DNA from: Pseudofabraea citricarpa
Taxonomy: Eukaryota; Ascomycota; Leotiomycetes; Helotiales; Dermateaceae
Direction: 5' to 3'
Length of the DNA stretch: 64,000 nucleotides
NCBI GenBank assembly: GCA_029641185.1
Contig: JAPWGK010000003.1
Coordinates: forward strand, 682,001 to 746,000
Shown here: piece after piece, positions 23,069-34,318 of the stretch
How the letters are laid out: each line of letters begins with the position of its first letter
How positions within the stretch are numbered: the stretch's first letter is position 1
Position numbers and translations under genes: made by a program
Notes under the pieces: model-generated
What the model was told of the DNA's origin: nothing
Databases searched by the model: none
Seen by the model: the letters and a program-made list of their open reading frames with translations, nothing else

Positions 23069-24498
23069 TCACTCTACTACCTCAGCGAACCCTTTATTTT
23101 CTAAGTCAGCTGCTCCCTCAACTGGTACTAAAGGTGAATCGACTGTCGTGCCCTTTCCTTCCCCCAGATTACCCCAAGGAGCTTTATTCTTCTTGCCTTC
23201 GCCTGGTCCTTCGCTCTTAAAATGATAACCTCTCACACGTGGGCCTTGTCCACTCTTTTCTGGAAGGTCGCTCTCGTATTCTTTTGAGAATTCGTTGCAG
23301 TCTACCTCAAAAGTTCCGTCTTGAATACTCTTCCTGACCGCAGCAAAAAATGATGATAGAATATGATGGTTATGAACCTGGATCAGAACCCATCCCAGCA
23401 TCTCTTTGGCAGCAAGTAGATGTTGAATGTAAGCTCTATGATGAGAAGTACAAGTATAACAAGTGCAATCTCTTGAAAGTGGCAGTAGCGAGGTTGCATG
23501 ACTTGGTGTCCACATATCAATCCCGAGAAGCCTCACGGCACTGCCTTCTTCAGGGCCATCTATCTCATTTGAAAGTGGCTTCGGAAATCGGAAGGTTAAT
23601 GCAATTCCGGCGTCTGTTGCAAATCCAATAAATGGAATTGTGAAGATATCCATTCCTAATGAGATCTGTCTGAGTATATGGTGAGGTGATGCAGGCTCAT
23701 CTAGTGACAAACGGGCTAGTTTTGAAAAGGATGTGGTAGCTGGAATTTCCGGTAAAAGACTGGAGTCATAAAATACAAGGCCTTTGATATGCTGTAAAGC
23801 TTCATCGGACAGATAATCTATGTATTCAGCCTGACTTTGAAAGTCAAGAGGCAGAATAGGTGCAAACACAGCTTGATCTGCTGCTTTCCTGCTCAGTAGA
23901 TCCGTGACCCACAGCTGGGTTCTGTCGCCCATCTTTGCAGTTCTTTTTGTGCCCGGTTTAACCCCATACGGGACGTCACCTAGGGCAATCACAATGTCGG
24001 GTCTCAGACGGTCGATAGATTCAATGTAGGACGCATTTGTCAGCGGCTGAAATCCGGTAGATGTGAACAGTGAAACGGCAGTTGTTGTGTTTCCATTAGG
24101 AGAGAGAACAGCAGGAGTTCGTCGTGGAGCCAACAGAGTAATAAGGGATGCTGGCAAAGCTGTAAATGCATGAAGAGGAGACATGTCTCCAGGGTAATTC
24201 AGAATGGGCGGGTTTCTATTTCCAACCTTCTCGATAACTAGGTCACAATTAAAACCTACTAGTAAGCCATTATAAAAGTGAACTTACAATCTTCTATTGC
24301 CATGTGCACTCCACCAAAATCTGTGTGTGCTGCAATAACATCAGGCGAAATGTGTGGTACAACACCCCTTGAGCTGACTGCCAGGAAGTTTGGGGTTTGG
24401 AGGTCTTTTCTTCCATTGATCCTCACTCTTCCGAGCCTGGCACCAGACACATTGACATCAACATCTCCTAACACCTCGAACAATTGTTGTTCAGTCAT
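23069..24498 (-). CDS. QTRT2: Queuine tRNA-ribosyltransferase accessory subunit 2
   Basis: Two exons, 24498-24288 and 24237-23069, with a 49-nt intron (gtaagt, acceptor ctag), give 459 residues. The start MTEQQLFEVL leads into ARLGRVRINGRKDLQTPNF and SSRGVVPHISPD, the N-terminal pattern of eukaryotic TGT subunits. After the splice, FIEKVGNRNPPILNYPGD follows. The zinc site CTCYTC (C328, C330, C333) with a His about 26 residues on (H359) is intact. The catalytic aspartates of the QTRT1 subunit are not expected here. With QTRT1 it forms the eukaryotic enzyme that exchanges G34 for queuine in GUN-anticodon tRNAs, often near mitochondria. QTRT1 is not in the window. The C-terminal tail is Gly/Lys-rich and variable. 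Confidence 0.9.
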
Positions 24499-25025
24499 GT
24501 TTACCTTCGTCTCTCTTAGCTGGCGCTTAATACTCTGGAATTTTGAGCAATGGAAGAGCCACAACCGTGCTTCAAACTTCTTGGTGGGATTGTAAGTCAA
24601 GAGAGCTTCACAATGTGTCGTCAATTCCTTACTGATGTTGGTTGAACAAAAATATCACGTGGATATATATTTCTTACCTTGTGGTGGTTTGTGCAAAACG
24701 GAAGAGGCTAGCGTAGGCATTACTTTGTTCCGGACCGTTATACGCTAGCCGATAGGGATAGTGGCTTTTCTTATCTGTGCCTGACCAAGCTGCGGGCGTC
24801 AAGACGGAACCCTCGGCGACGGTCAGCAACAACACTCCTCACAGGCGTCCTTTATATTGTAAATATTGCTCTTTTGGAAAGTAGTAGTTATTTGATATGA
24901 CTCTGCTATACTAATTGAAGTCCAATTGCTTGTACACATAGATTTCCATAACGACCCAGGTAAGAGACAAAATGGTCTTTACGCGCGTCAGTGCTAATAT
25001 TAAATGAAGAACAACATCATTAGCA
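24499..25025. promoter_or_regulatory. Divergent promoter region, QTRT2 / LCCL gene
   Basis: About 530 bp between two head-to-head start codons. The minus-strand frame remains open upstream of the QTRT2 ATG to 24624, so a longer N-terminus is formally possible. No clear regulatory site can be named. Confidence 0.4.
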
Positions 25026-26960
25026 ATGGCTGCAGCTGGCGAGCAAGAAAGAGAAAGATATGGTCCCCGCGAAAACGAGCATCCAGATGATCCAATTGAA
25101 GCACCTTTGCTACTCGATAGCTTCTCTGGTGAAAGCCCTCTTCCAACCCCACGATGGTTACAAGATCAAGGTCAAAGCCGGTATTGGTTATGGATTCCCG
25201 GGCCAGCTCGGCGCATCGGAAGAGCTGCTACGCATTGGATAAAGGGCCCTAATCCCCCGCAGCCTCAAGTCATCAAACCCATACTTCCAATAATTCAAGA
25301 AGCGCCTATTCGACTACTAGACCAGTATATACCAAAACGAAGACACAGAATAGCCTTGTTGGTCGGTTTCTATGCTCTGTGGATTTTGACCTTTGCAATT
25401 GTGATGCAACAGAGTACTATTGCGACAGAGATTGAAGGCTGGGGAAGCCCGAACAATATTGGTTGTGGTAATACATACTGGGTACCTGGCAACAGATGTG
25501 GGATTAATGGAAATGACTGTCGGCCATTTAGTGGGAGTGGCTTTGCATTTCGCTGCCCTGCGAATTGTGCCGGTACTTGGGTATTGAATCCTCGCGCTGT
25601 TGGAGATCAGGAAGTCATATACCGGCCTTTGGTAATAGGAGGCCCGGGAGAAGACGATACCACACCCGTATACCGAAGCGACTCTTTCATATGCGGTGCG
25701 GCTATTCACGCTGGCATTATAGATGATACCAAAGGTGGATGTGGTGTTGTATCGTTGGTTGGGCAACAGCGAAACTACAAAAGTTCCCGGCGCAATGGGA
25801 TTACGAGCATTGGGTTCAACTCTTATTTTCCTTCGTCGTTCTCGTTCCATACAGCAACCTCATGCGAAGCTAAGGATCCGCGCTGGCCATTGCTATTTGT
25901 ATCGTTGTCGTTTACCGTGATTTTGTCTTTATTCACGACATCTCCTGGAATATTTTTCTTCAGTATCTTTACTGGCCTCTTCTGGCACGTTGGCCTTGCA
26001 TCTGACCCTCCAGGACATAGCTCAATTGCTGGACTTATCTCGACAATTTTAGGCAGATACCTACCCGCAACCTTTTGTGCTTTTGTCATGTACCGACACA
26101 TGGGGGTCCGACGCGCGCTTTCGGGTCTCACAGCTCAGATCGAGAAAACAGTCCTGTGGCTAGGAGGATGTTGGGTTGGTGCTTTATCGAATTACACATT
26201 TGAATGGATTCCCATCCAGCGATTAAATGCCCACGATATAAATCAGCAGCCACATGCTAAGTTGGCGCTTGTCTTGATCGTTCTTTTTCTATTCCTCATT
26301 ATTGTCAAACAAATTTTCTTTTTCCGTCTCGAGGGGCGTTTACCAAGATATTTGGCTCTCTATGGCACATTTGTTGGAGCCATATTGCTATCACTGACGC
26401 TTCCTGGACTGAGCTTACGAATTCACCACTACATTCTTGCCTTGCTGTTGCTCCCTGGTACTAGTATGCAGACTCGACCTGCCCTCCTCTACCAAGGTAT
26501 TTTGGTAGGGCTGTTCATCAATGGTATTGCCAGGTGGAACTTCGATCCTGTGCTTCAAACACCTGGCGCACTTCAAGGTGATGCCCAGCGCAACTCAAAA
26601 TTACCTTTCATACCCAGACCGGACATAAAACTTGGTATGAATGTATCGACAATATCGTTCTCGTGGCTTACGCCACCTGAACCTTTTGATGGTATTAGTG
26701 TGCTAGTCAACGACGTTGAGAGGTTTAGAGGCTATACAGACGAAGGATTCGCAAGCGATAAGCATTTTGTATGGACCAAAAACCCCAAAATTGCCGAACC
26801 CGAGTATTTCCGATTTGCGTATATGCAGGGCGCACAAAGTTGGGATTATACCAAGGCTGGGACTTGGAATGCAGATGGCAGTTGGGCTGAGATGCAAGCT
26901 GGTCCAAGCAAAATCAAAAGCAGGAGTCTGAACGGTGAGGAATTTACGCGGTATATTTAA
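25026..26960 (+). CDS. Fungal LCCL-domain membrane protein
   Basis: Single exon, 644 residues. A cytosolic Pro-rich N-terminus (~1-105) precedes a first membrane helix (~107-127, IALLVGFYALWILTFAIVM). An LCCL domain follows at ~138-260, with WGSPNNIGCGNTYWVPGNRCGI... key cysteines C147, C158, C165, C177 and C181 and the FRCPANC turn. After that come about eight to nine hydrophobic segments (287-510) and a soluble C-terminal domain of ~140 residues. This is the standard architecture of fungal LCCL proteins; LCCL modules in animals bind extracellular ligands or lipid A. The fungal function is not established. It shares a divergent promoter with QTRT2. Confidence 0.9.
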   Translation: MAAAGEQERERYGPRENEHPDDPIEAPLLLDSFSGESPLPTPRWLQDQGQSRYWLWIPGPARRIGRAATHWIKGPNPPQPQVIKPILPIIQEAPIRLLDQYIPKRRHRIALLVGFYALWILTFAIVMQQSTIATEIEGWGSPNNIGCGNTYWVPGNRCGINGNDCRPFSGSGFAFRCPANCAGTWVLNPRAVGDQEVIYRPLVIGGPGEDDTTPVYRSDSFICGAAIHAGIIDDTKGGCGVVSLVGQQRNYKSSRRNGITSIGFNSYFPSSFSFHTATSCEAKDPRWPLLFVSLSFTVILSLFTTSPGIFFFSIFTGLFWHVGLASDPPGHSSIAGLISTILGRYLPATFCAFVMYRHMGVRRALSGLTAQIEKTVLWLGGCWVGALSNYTFEWIPIQRLNAHDINQQPHAKLALVLIVLFLFLIIVKQIFFFRLEGRLPRYLALYGTFVGAILLSLTLPGLSLRIHHYILALLLLPGTSMQTRPALLYQGILVGLFINGIARWNFDPVLQTPGALQGDAQRNSKLPFIPRPDIKLGMNVSTISFSWLTPPEPFDGISVLVNDVERFRGYTDEGFASDKHFVWTKNPKIAEPEYFRFAYMQGAQSWDYTKAGTWNADGSWAEMQAGPSKIKSRSLNGEEFTRYI

Positions 26961-27600
26961 GATTCGTGTGGTTTATAGTCGGTCATGATGTACTCATTCT
27001 TTAGTTATTCGCAATGACGTTATGTTTATGTATTAGCTCCAGCTTTGCAATCGCCTGGTCTACTCGATAACAACTCACTTGATTTACCTCGGCAACAGAT
27101 TACTACCTCGCTATATTAGTTGATCTGCTATCCAAGTCTAACTTTCTGTTTAAGCCTCTTGGTTCTCCAGAATATGGCCACAAAGCTACTTCGTGACCCA
27201 TTTACCTAGGTGTTCACATCTTCTCTAATAATGTCTATATTTGTTCATTGAAAACTAAGTATTAGTCTATCTTCTAAATAAAAACTTCTAAAAAGGCGCA
27301 TGATATTTTCAGGTTAAGTTCAATGGTCTCAGACCAGACGCGTAGGTTCGAAGGCTACTACTAGTATTCCATAGGCCTACACTATCTAGAAGCGACACAA
27401 AACTAACTACGGCGATAAATAGTACTTACAAATCAGCTCGATACCTTGTTGGTAAGTCTCTTACTCACTACTATAAATTTATATAACAGGATTGAGATAA
27501 CAAGATCATTCATCATCTTTTGGTTCTTACATTCCTTTCCTGTGTGTGTTTTCAACACATAATTTGATCAATCGTTAACATTCACGGCCACTTTCCAAAA
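26961..27600. other. Intergenic, no gene seen
   Basis: AT-rich flank between two plus-strand genes. The part from 27450 to 27600 would be the promoter and leader of the protease gene. Confidence 0.45.
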
Positions 27601-29862
27601 ATGAACAACGAAGGAAGAATCGAAACAACCTCCCATGCCATTCTTGGTATAGAAGCACTCCATTTCCTCCAAAATACAGGAGCAACAGTCGAACGATACA
27701 GGGTCGGGGCGCCCCCTCTACGCGATCTTCCCTTGTGCAACGTCCAATACGATGTGACTGAGCCAAATCTTATCTGGTTCAAGGGCATTGAGCAAGAAAT
27801 CAAATATCTTCTAGAAGAGCAGAGCGTCCATGTTCACAAGATGGAGCTGTGCGGTCGAAAAGTTAATTCATTCGACGCCAGCTTGTTTGATCACCTCGAT
27901 CCAGTTGAGATTTCCTCAAAATCTAAAAGCACTGATATGACGATCCTAATTATTGCTTACTGGGATAGTGACTCCGATATTACATGGCCAAAGTGTGTCA
28001 ATGACATCAGACGAAAGGTCATGTCCCGTGGCTGTGGATATATCAGAGTGGAAATGCTCGATTTCATACTCGCTAAACCCAGATATGTCGCAGAAGTTGA
28101 GGCGAGCCATCCTTTTGTTTCTGCATGGAACGGTCATCTGCAGGACGATGTTATAAACGTAATCAACTGGTCCAAAGACTTGAACAGTATGTGGCGGTCC
28201 ATCGATGTTATGTACCTCGGTCCAAATGAGGTACATGATAGCATGGCCTTTGACTCCTCTACGCACCGCGGAGTTGAATCTTGCAATCCCGTTGTTGTCT
28301 CAGTCACAGTTGATACGAGCTTGCATGAGTACCAGTGGCTACCAGCCGAGCAGCAAATTCGGAACTTTCTTGACAGCAGAGGATTTGCTGACATAGAAAT
28401 CGAGTTTGAGCGTGGGGTGGTCGAACACTTCAGAGGTTCAACTGACTTGTGCCATACGGATCATTATCTGAATCACCAGCTTCCATGGATACAACCGATA
28501 GACAACATACTGAGACCTGGCATGAGTTTCTCCGGCAGTATTCCAAATACTGATGAGCGTGGTCGTTCTTTACCTACTTCCATAGGCACCGTTGGTCCTA
28601 TTCTCGAACTCGTAATCGAGGGCACTGGGATCCCCATTGGTGAGTTTGTTTTGACAACATATCATGCAATTCGTCCGTGGATCACAGGGTGGCGAAAGGA
28701 GGTTCGTCGTGAGAGCATGCCAGCGAATCAGGGCTCACAATGTGATGGTGAGTCAAAATGTCATTATTCTTGTCTTTTGACTTGTATTTCTTGCTTTAAG
28801 AACTTTCTAACCATTCTAATTTAGAAATCGATTCTGAGGGGTTCTCTGATTTCGATGATTCGTCAAATAAAGTAAAGCGACGTGCTCCCATGTTTCAATC
28901 ACCATCTCCTAGGCTTGTCAAGGCGACCGAAGAACGATACAAGAAGCAGGCTCGCTGTTTGGTACAGGTCCTTGATTGTGACCTTCCCCCAGATCATAGG
29001 CACCATCTTGAAGAGCGCCTTTCAAAGGTCAAATGCGATCTAGATTGGTTTGCAACCAATTCAGATCGTGATATTGGATCTGTCATGTTTGCATCTGGCA
29101 TGCAACGACGGAGAAATAAAGCTTGTATAGACTATGCACTCATTCGTCTTGATAAATCAAGAACTTGCTGGAACAATGTAAGTTGGCTGGTTTCTAAATT
29201 TTCTCGAACGAGTGGGGCAATATCTCATCACCATCTTGTAATCTGCCATGGGGCGGATGAAATTTTAAGAACCCATGGATGGTTTCAAGTAATTCTACAT
29301 GGCTGCAATCCTTACACTAGGCTGAAGGCTTCCAGCACAAATAAAACAGAAGTACTGAATTGTTGATGACGATGATGATGATGATCATAAGCCCTATATC
29401 AAGCACAAATGCCAAGTTGTAAACATTTAATCCTAACTATAATTCTAGGTTCCCAGCACGTTTCTTGGTACCTTGCAAGGATCGAGAGACTTCCCAAGAA
29501 TTGAGGACCAGCTCTTTAAACATGGTGCAATGAGCAGTACCACTAGAGGACACCGTTCTCCTGTAAAATCTCACATTTCACTGAAGGGGTCTAAATCAAA
29601 GTCAAGAGAATATGTGGTATTCGGACAGGAAAATGAGTTCTTCGCTAAACAAGGAGACTCTGGAGCTCCGGTTTTTACTCGGGACGGATATTGGGTTGGA
29701 ATTGTGACTGGAGGTGTCTACAAGCTGCATGTGAATCAACCACTTGTGTATGTTACACCTGCTGAGTTGATATTAGAAGACATTAGAGAGAGAACTGGCT
29801 TCGATGTGAGGCTTTTCAAGCCCACAGCGAATTGCCATCGCGATGATCTAAGCGGGAATTAG
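27601..29862 (+). CDS. Trypsin-fold serine protease with long N-terminal region
   Basis: Three exons, 27601-28747, 28825-29177 and 29449-29862, with consistent phases, give 637 residues. A chymotrypsin-type triad is readable: His355 in LTTYHAIRPW, Asp485 in CIDYALIRLD, and Ser571 in KQGDSGAPVF followed by GYWVGIVTGG. The His, Asp and Ser each lie on a different exon. The first ~330 residues have no recognised domain but include two alternating strand/helix segments (around 110-150 and 230-270). No signal peptide is seen, so it is probably intracellular. The pattern recalls fungal Ssy5-like (S64) or other non-secreted trypsin-fold proteins, which I cannot separate here. Intron 2 is long (271 nt) and holds a (GAT)n tract, so a further small exon is possible. 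Confidence 0.75.
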
Positions 29863-31391
29863 GGCGTCGTAATGTAATTTTTGTCTCTTGCTGTTTTTTG
29901 TATATAGTGTTTGAGTCTTGTTTATAATATGCATTTACGCCAGCTAGAAGTGTTTTTTTTTTTTAATAAAAAGAATTTAGATTAGTACCTAGCTTCAGGT
30001 ACTCTCCACTTTTTTATAATATACTTTACGCTTCTATTCTACGATAGCGTATAGTAAATAGAAGTAACATAGAAGGAGGATTTACTAGAAGAGGATACTC
30101 CGGACTATAGTTATTATAAGAAACTCCTTAGCGTTTAACTATAAAATATAGCAAAGTAGTTTAAGCTATTCGAGTTTAAACTAAGGCCTAGTTATAGCGT
30201 TATAAACCTCCTAATATTTAGGAAACTAGCCCGAGATCTCCTAGTCTATTAAGGTAATTTTAAAATATCTATTGTTACCCTCGTCCTGCCTAATTTAGTT
30301 TATTATAATATTCTTTAGCTAAAAGTCTCTATAAGTAAATACCGTCTTATAGTCTATAAGTATATGTTGCAACATGTGTCACGTGTTGCTGCACGTGCTC
30401 GGGAACATAGTTGCTCCGGAGGCCGACGACACCTTCGTTGACTCGACCGAATGAGTCAACTCCTCAACTTCACCACTTATACGATTAGTATATTAGTAGC
30501 TACCCTTCCGTAGTCCTTCCAAATGAACGACCATCTTACATCAATCATTACGAGCTACTACAGTGAATCACTGTGTTGACCTTATGATATCGGAGGATAC
30601 CAACACTGATCAGTAGACGTACAGATCAGGAGACTCTATTGCAAATACGCTCGGGACGCTTTTTGCCGTACTGTTCTCTGTTGAAGAGAGAGGAGGTTCT
30701 ACACCGGGAGCTTAATACGTATTGCAACAGTAATTAAAACTTGTGGTTTCTCACCTGACAAAGAATAGGAGGGGCTGTAGATAAGTTCTTGGGTGCTTTT
30801 TCTGAACAATTCACGCTATGCTCAACAGGAACCCATGTCACGGTAATCAGCTACCTAATAATCATCAAGATTTTGACCTGATAGCCATGCTCGATCCTGT
30901 TTGAATTTATTGTTGATATTAGGCAAAGGGGAACCATAAGGAAAGTTGACTCATCTCGCGAGCTAGGAAGTCCCTCTCGCTTTGGTCATTGACTACTACA
31001 TGATCTTCGGATTCCACGAGCATTAAATGGAAGCAAGCAATCGTAGTAATATCTTGTTTCAGCAGAAAATAGTACAACATCCTTTGGCTCTTGCCGTGTG
31101 GCGCAATTTTCCAAGATGTACCGGTATTGAGCTCGCTTGAGTGCTAAGCGAAACCTACAGGTATTGTAACTGTATCCGGTCAGAATCCTATCAAAGTATA
31201 ACCTTCCTCCTATTCGGATGCTCGTACCGCCAGCCACCCCCCTAAAATCCATTCTTCATATATAAAGTCTTGAACAATCCAGAATATCAGGCAATCAAAT
31301 CATCAAGATTCACCACACTCGTTATTCAACTGTGCTTTTGGCACCGACATTCGTTCAATTTCAGTATTTCCCCCTTTAAATACATATCAAG
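29863..31391. other. AT-rich, RIP-like island and promoter region
   Basis: From 29960 to 30365 the sequence is very TpA-rich and CpA/TpG-poor. In 30121-30180, for example, I count about ten TpA, one CpA and no TpG. That is the footprint of repeat-induced point mutation, so this is probably a dead repeat; no transposon frame survives. From 30366 to 31391 composition returns to normal and includes two CACGTG words (30379, 30393). The minus-strand frame at 30986-31252 is not supported. Confidence 0.6.
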
Positions 31392-32044
31392 ATGAGAACC
31401 TCCGGAATCCTCGCTCTCGCTTCCTTTGCGGTCTCCTTGGGTGGCGTCAATGCATCACCTGTAGACATGTCGCCATACGTAGCAGGAGACGGAGTGGATG
31501 CGGCGTTTGCGACTTTCGTCGAAGAGTACATACAGCCCATTTGGATTTCTTTTCGACGTATGATTCTAACCAAGATTCTAGGTACTATCGGATATCGGAG
31601 GACAAGACAGCCAACAGCACATTTACCGATTTCTGGACCACCGACGGGCAGCTAATCATTGCGGGGAACAAGTACCAAGGGTATGCAGCAATGGCGGCCG
31701 TTAAGAGCGCTCTGCTTCCAGCCGACGGGAACAAGTCCTGGTGGCATCTGATCCGTGGCGCCACCCTCTCGGGCGATACGGCAGATACGCAAACCGTCAC
31801 GGCGGAGATTGTTATCCAGACAACCTACACGCCCGGCAATTGCTCGCAGGCTTAGTAAGACGCACCCACAAATCATCCTCTGTTGAGATTCTGACAGCCC
31901 GTTAGTGGCCAGGCTGCTTTCACCGTCTTGAAGGACGATCAGGGAGCTGCTCGTTGGACTCCCCATTCGCAGAGTGTTACTGTCTATAACTTGACTGTCT
32001 CTACGACTGATTCGCCAACTGATATTCCCTGCAGCACTTCGTAA
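31392..32044 (+). pseudogene. Secreted SnoaL/NTF2-like protein, frame disrupted
   Basis: The ATG at 31392 begins a clear signal peptide (MRTSGILALASFAVSLGGVNA) and continues to about 31535 (FATFVEEYIQ). The obvious continuation, DFFSTYDSNQDSRYY, FWTTDGQLIIAGNKYQGYAA and WWHLIRGATLSGD, lies in another frame from about 31541. No GT-AG pair of normal size in the gap restores the frame. The 3' side is healthy: a 51-nt intron (31855-31905) joins NCSQAY to GQAAFTVLKDDQGAARWTPH, and the protein ends at a TAA (32042-32044). The fold pattern suggests a small secreted SnoaL/NTF2-like protein. Either one indel has broken the gene or the base call is wrong. Confidence 0.6.
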
Positions 32045-33394
32045 AGCTGTTTGTAGCTGGTTTGTTTCAATTTGACAATGAGGTGACGATGTTTGGCTTC
32101 AATTCTATTTTTTTCTTTTTATGGGTTGGCTTGCATGTTCGGAGCATATAGATGGATATTGGGTTTTGGGAGCATCTGAAAGATATTTAAAAACTGAGAT
32201 ATGATAAGTTATAGAAATGATTCAATCCGACAGACTATCTTTCCAAGTGTCCTATTTTGAGGATTTTCCGCATATTATTTTCGCAGCCTCTTGGGCCGTC
32301 TCAAGCCAGCCCGCCTCCCCAAGAGAATAACATGTAAAGAGGATGGTTACAATACCCTACAACTCAGATCCAACATCACATCTCAAGAACAAATCTTGTT
32401 ACCAGGTATCTTGACAGCAACAAATCCTGCACTCAGTATCTCTGTTTGCAGTCCCGGTAAGGTATGTGATTCTAAAACGTGCAGAGCATACACGATTACT
32501 TCTTGTTGCAAAATGGTTTGCTAGTTACAATTGTGCAGAGCTTGATGCAAACCCATACTGATGTTTATAGCAAGCAATTCAAGGCTGAAGCTCGAAGTTA
32601 TTACCTAAGAATTATATTAGAATGAAATATTATTATTACCTAATATCGAGTCGTTAGGGTATCCGTTAGCGTTTTATCTTAGACTTACTAACGATGGTCT
32701 AAGTTTTATTATCGTTAAATTTCTCTTTGATATAACTTCTATTAATTAAAATATAACCTATAGCTTAGTTAAGAGATACAAAAGAATTAGGACGAAGAAA
32801 ATTTTACTAAACTTAAATTAAAGGATCCTAAGGAATACGGGTATAATTAGTAAGCTTTATTATAATATTATTTTATAATATATAATATATTCAAATAATA
32901 GGATATTTTTATAAAAGTAAATTATTAGAACTTCTTTTTTGAACCGAGGTACCTGCCTATTAGAGTAATTTTGGCGCTAAGATTATGCTAATTTATTGCG
33001 TTTACCTACAGCGATTTCTTATGTAAACGCCTCGCGCCGGCACGGGATAACTTCTTTTCAGTCGTACCTCCTTCTAAGAAGCATAAGTTAGCTTCGGAAA
33101 AACGGTCAGCCTTCGCTAAGTAGCTCGACTTTTGTTATAGATAAATAGTTTTCCCCGCGCACGCACACAACGACCTACCACCTCTTCACCAGCCAAGTAG
33201 TTACGACTATCCTTTATCGATATCGGGAGCCCTTATCACTCCAACGAGGTTTGTAGCTCACATTCAGAGAACCTCATCATTCTGCTAACTACAAGCACTC
33301 TCTTTTCGAAATTTCTCTAAGAAACTTTGTTGGTCATCCAAATTGCCCAATCACGGCGCAAAAGCTCTTACATACTATAGGCTATCAAACTGGC
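32045..33394. other. AT-rich, RIP-like island
   Basis: Ordinary 3' flank to about 32560. A strongly AT-rich, TpA-rich stretch follows to about 33000, and then 390 bp of normal composition upstream of the kinase-like gene. No coding remnant can be read in the island. Confidence 0.55.
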
Positions 33395-34318
33395 ATGTCT
33401 TGTTCGATACCCAACGGTTTTACCACCAACTTGGAAACAGTTCAAAATTCCTCCCAAGCAACTCCCCGCCAGTTCAATAACTACCAAGAACTACAAATGG
33501 CCGAGATTCCTACCCTTGATCAGATCAAAGCAGCGCCGGAATTTCTGAGCGCACCAGACTCGCCCTTGAAAGTAGCCAAGATCGGAGCTAACTTTGCGGT
33601 AAAGTTCGGCCGTACATTGTCTTTACACGAAGCAGAGAATATGCAATTCGTTTCTTCAAATACCAATATCCCTGTTCCAAAAGTATTTGCAGCATTCGCA
33701 GACGTGGAGACTAAGGTAAACTACATTGTTATGGAGTTCATCCCTGGTTGCACACTTCAGCAAGCATGGCCTAGTCTAAATGAGGCTGAGAAACTTGATA
33801 TCGCTAAACAACTCGAGACCATGATAAAAGAACTACGAGAAGTCCAACCCCCAGATTATCTAGGTAGCGTCGGCCGCCGGCCACTAGCGGATGGAGTTTT
33901 CTGGGTACCTGATCTTGATAATACTATTTCTGGTCCTTTCGCAAGTGAATCTGCACTCAACGAAGGTATTCTAAAACATATCTCTCGAACTGAAGCCAAA
34001 TCTATGGTCCAGCTTGTACGCGAATTGATTTCTAGTACGCTTGTGAATCACAAGGTAAAGTTTACCCACGGGGATATTCAGCAAAAAAACATCATGATTA
34101 GCCAAGTTGGGCAAGACAAGGGGGGAAATAGGCGCTACAAGATTACCTTGATAGATTGGGAGATCTCAGGGTGGTATCCTGAGTATTGGGAGTTCTGCAA
34201 CGCTATGATTGGGGCGAGCTTCAAGCCTGAGTGGCTTGAGCTACTTCGCCGGATTCTACCGCTGTACGCGAACGAGTATCTTATGATGCAGATGGTTCGG
34301 AGCCTCCTCTTCTATTGA
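33395..34318 (+). CDS. Aminoglycoside phosphotransferase-like kinase (APH family)
   Basis: Single exon, 307 residues, the usual size for fungal APH-domain proteins. The N-lobe has VKFGRTLSLHEAENMQFV (Lys69 and the helix-C Glu) and a hinge YIVMEFIPGCTLQQAW. The catalytic loop is FTHGDIQQKNIMI (HGD-x4-N) and the metal-binding Asp sits in ITLIDWEISGWYPEYWEF. All key residues are present, so it is probably an active small-molecule kinase. Substrates of this large fungal family are mostly unknown; antibiotic resistance should not be assumed. Met35 (position 33497) is an alternative start. It is the only clearly intact gene between 30 and 38 kb. Confidence 0.88.
   Translation: MSCSIPNGFTTNLETVQNSSQATPRQFNNYQELQMAEIPTLDQIKAAPEFLSAPDSPLKVAKIGANFAVKFGRTLSLHEAENMQFVSSNTNIPVPKVFAAFADVETKVNYIVMEFIPGCTLQQAWPSLNEAEKLDIAKQLETMIKELREVQPPDYLGSVGRRPLADGVFWVPDLDNTISGPFASESALNEGILKHISRTEAKSMVQLVRELISSTLVNHKVKFTHGDIQQKNIMISQVGQDKGGNRRYKITLIDWEISGWYPEYWEFCNAMIGASFKPEWLELLRRILPLYANEYLMMQMVRSLLFY

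Noticed and set aside
31557..31580. 24-nt intron-like element (gtatga, ctaac, tag)
   Set aside because: Too short for a fungal intron, and the surrounding reading frame (DFFSTYDSNQDSRYY) reads through it as coding.
33395..34318. Calling the APH-like gene an antibiotic-resistance determinant
   Set aside because: Fungal APH-domain kinases are a large family with other, mostly unknown substrates; no resistance context is present.
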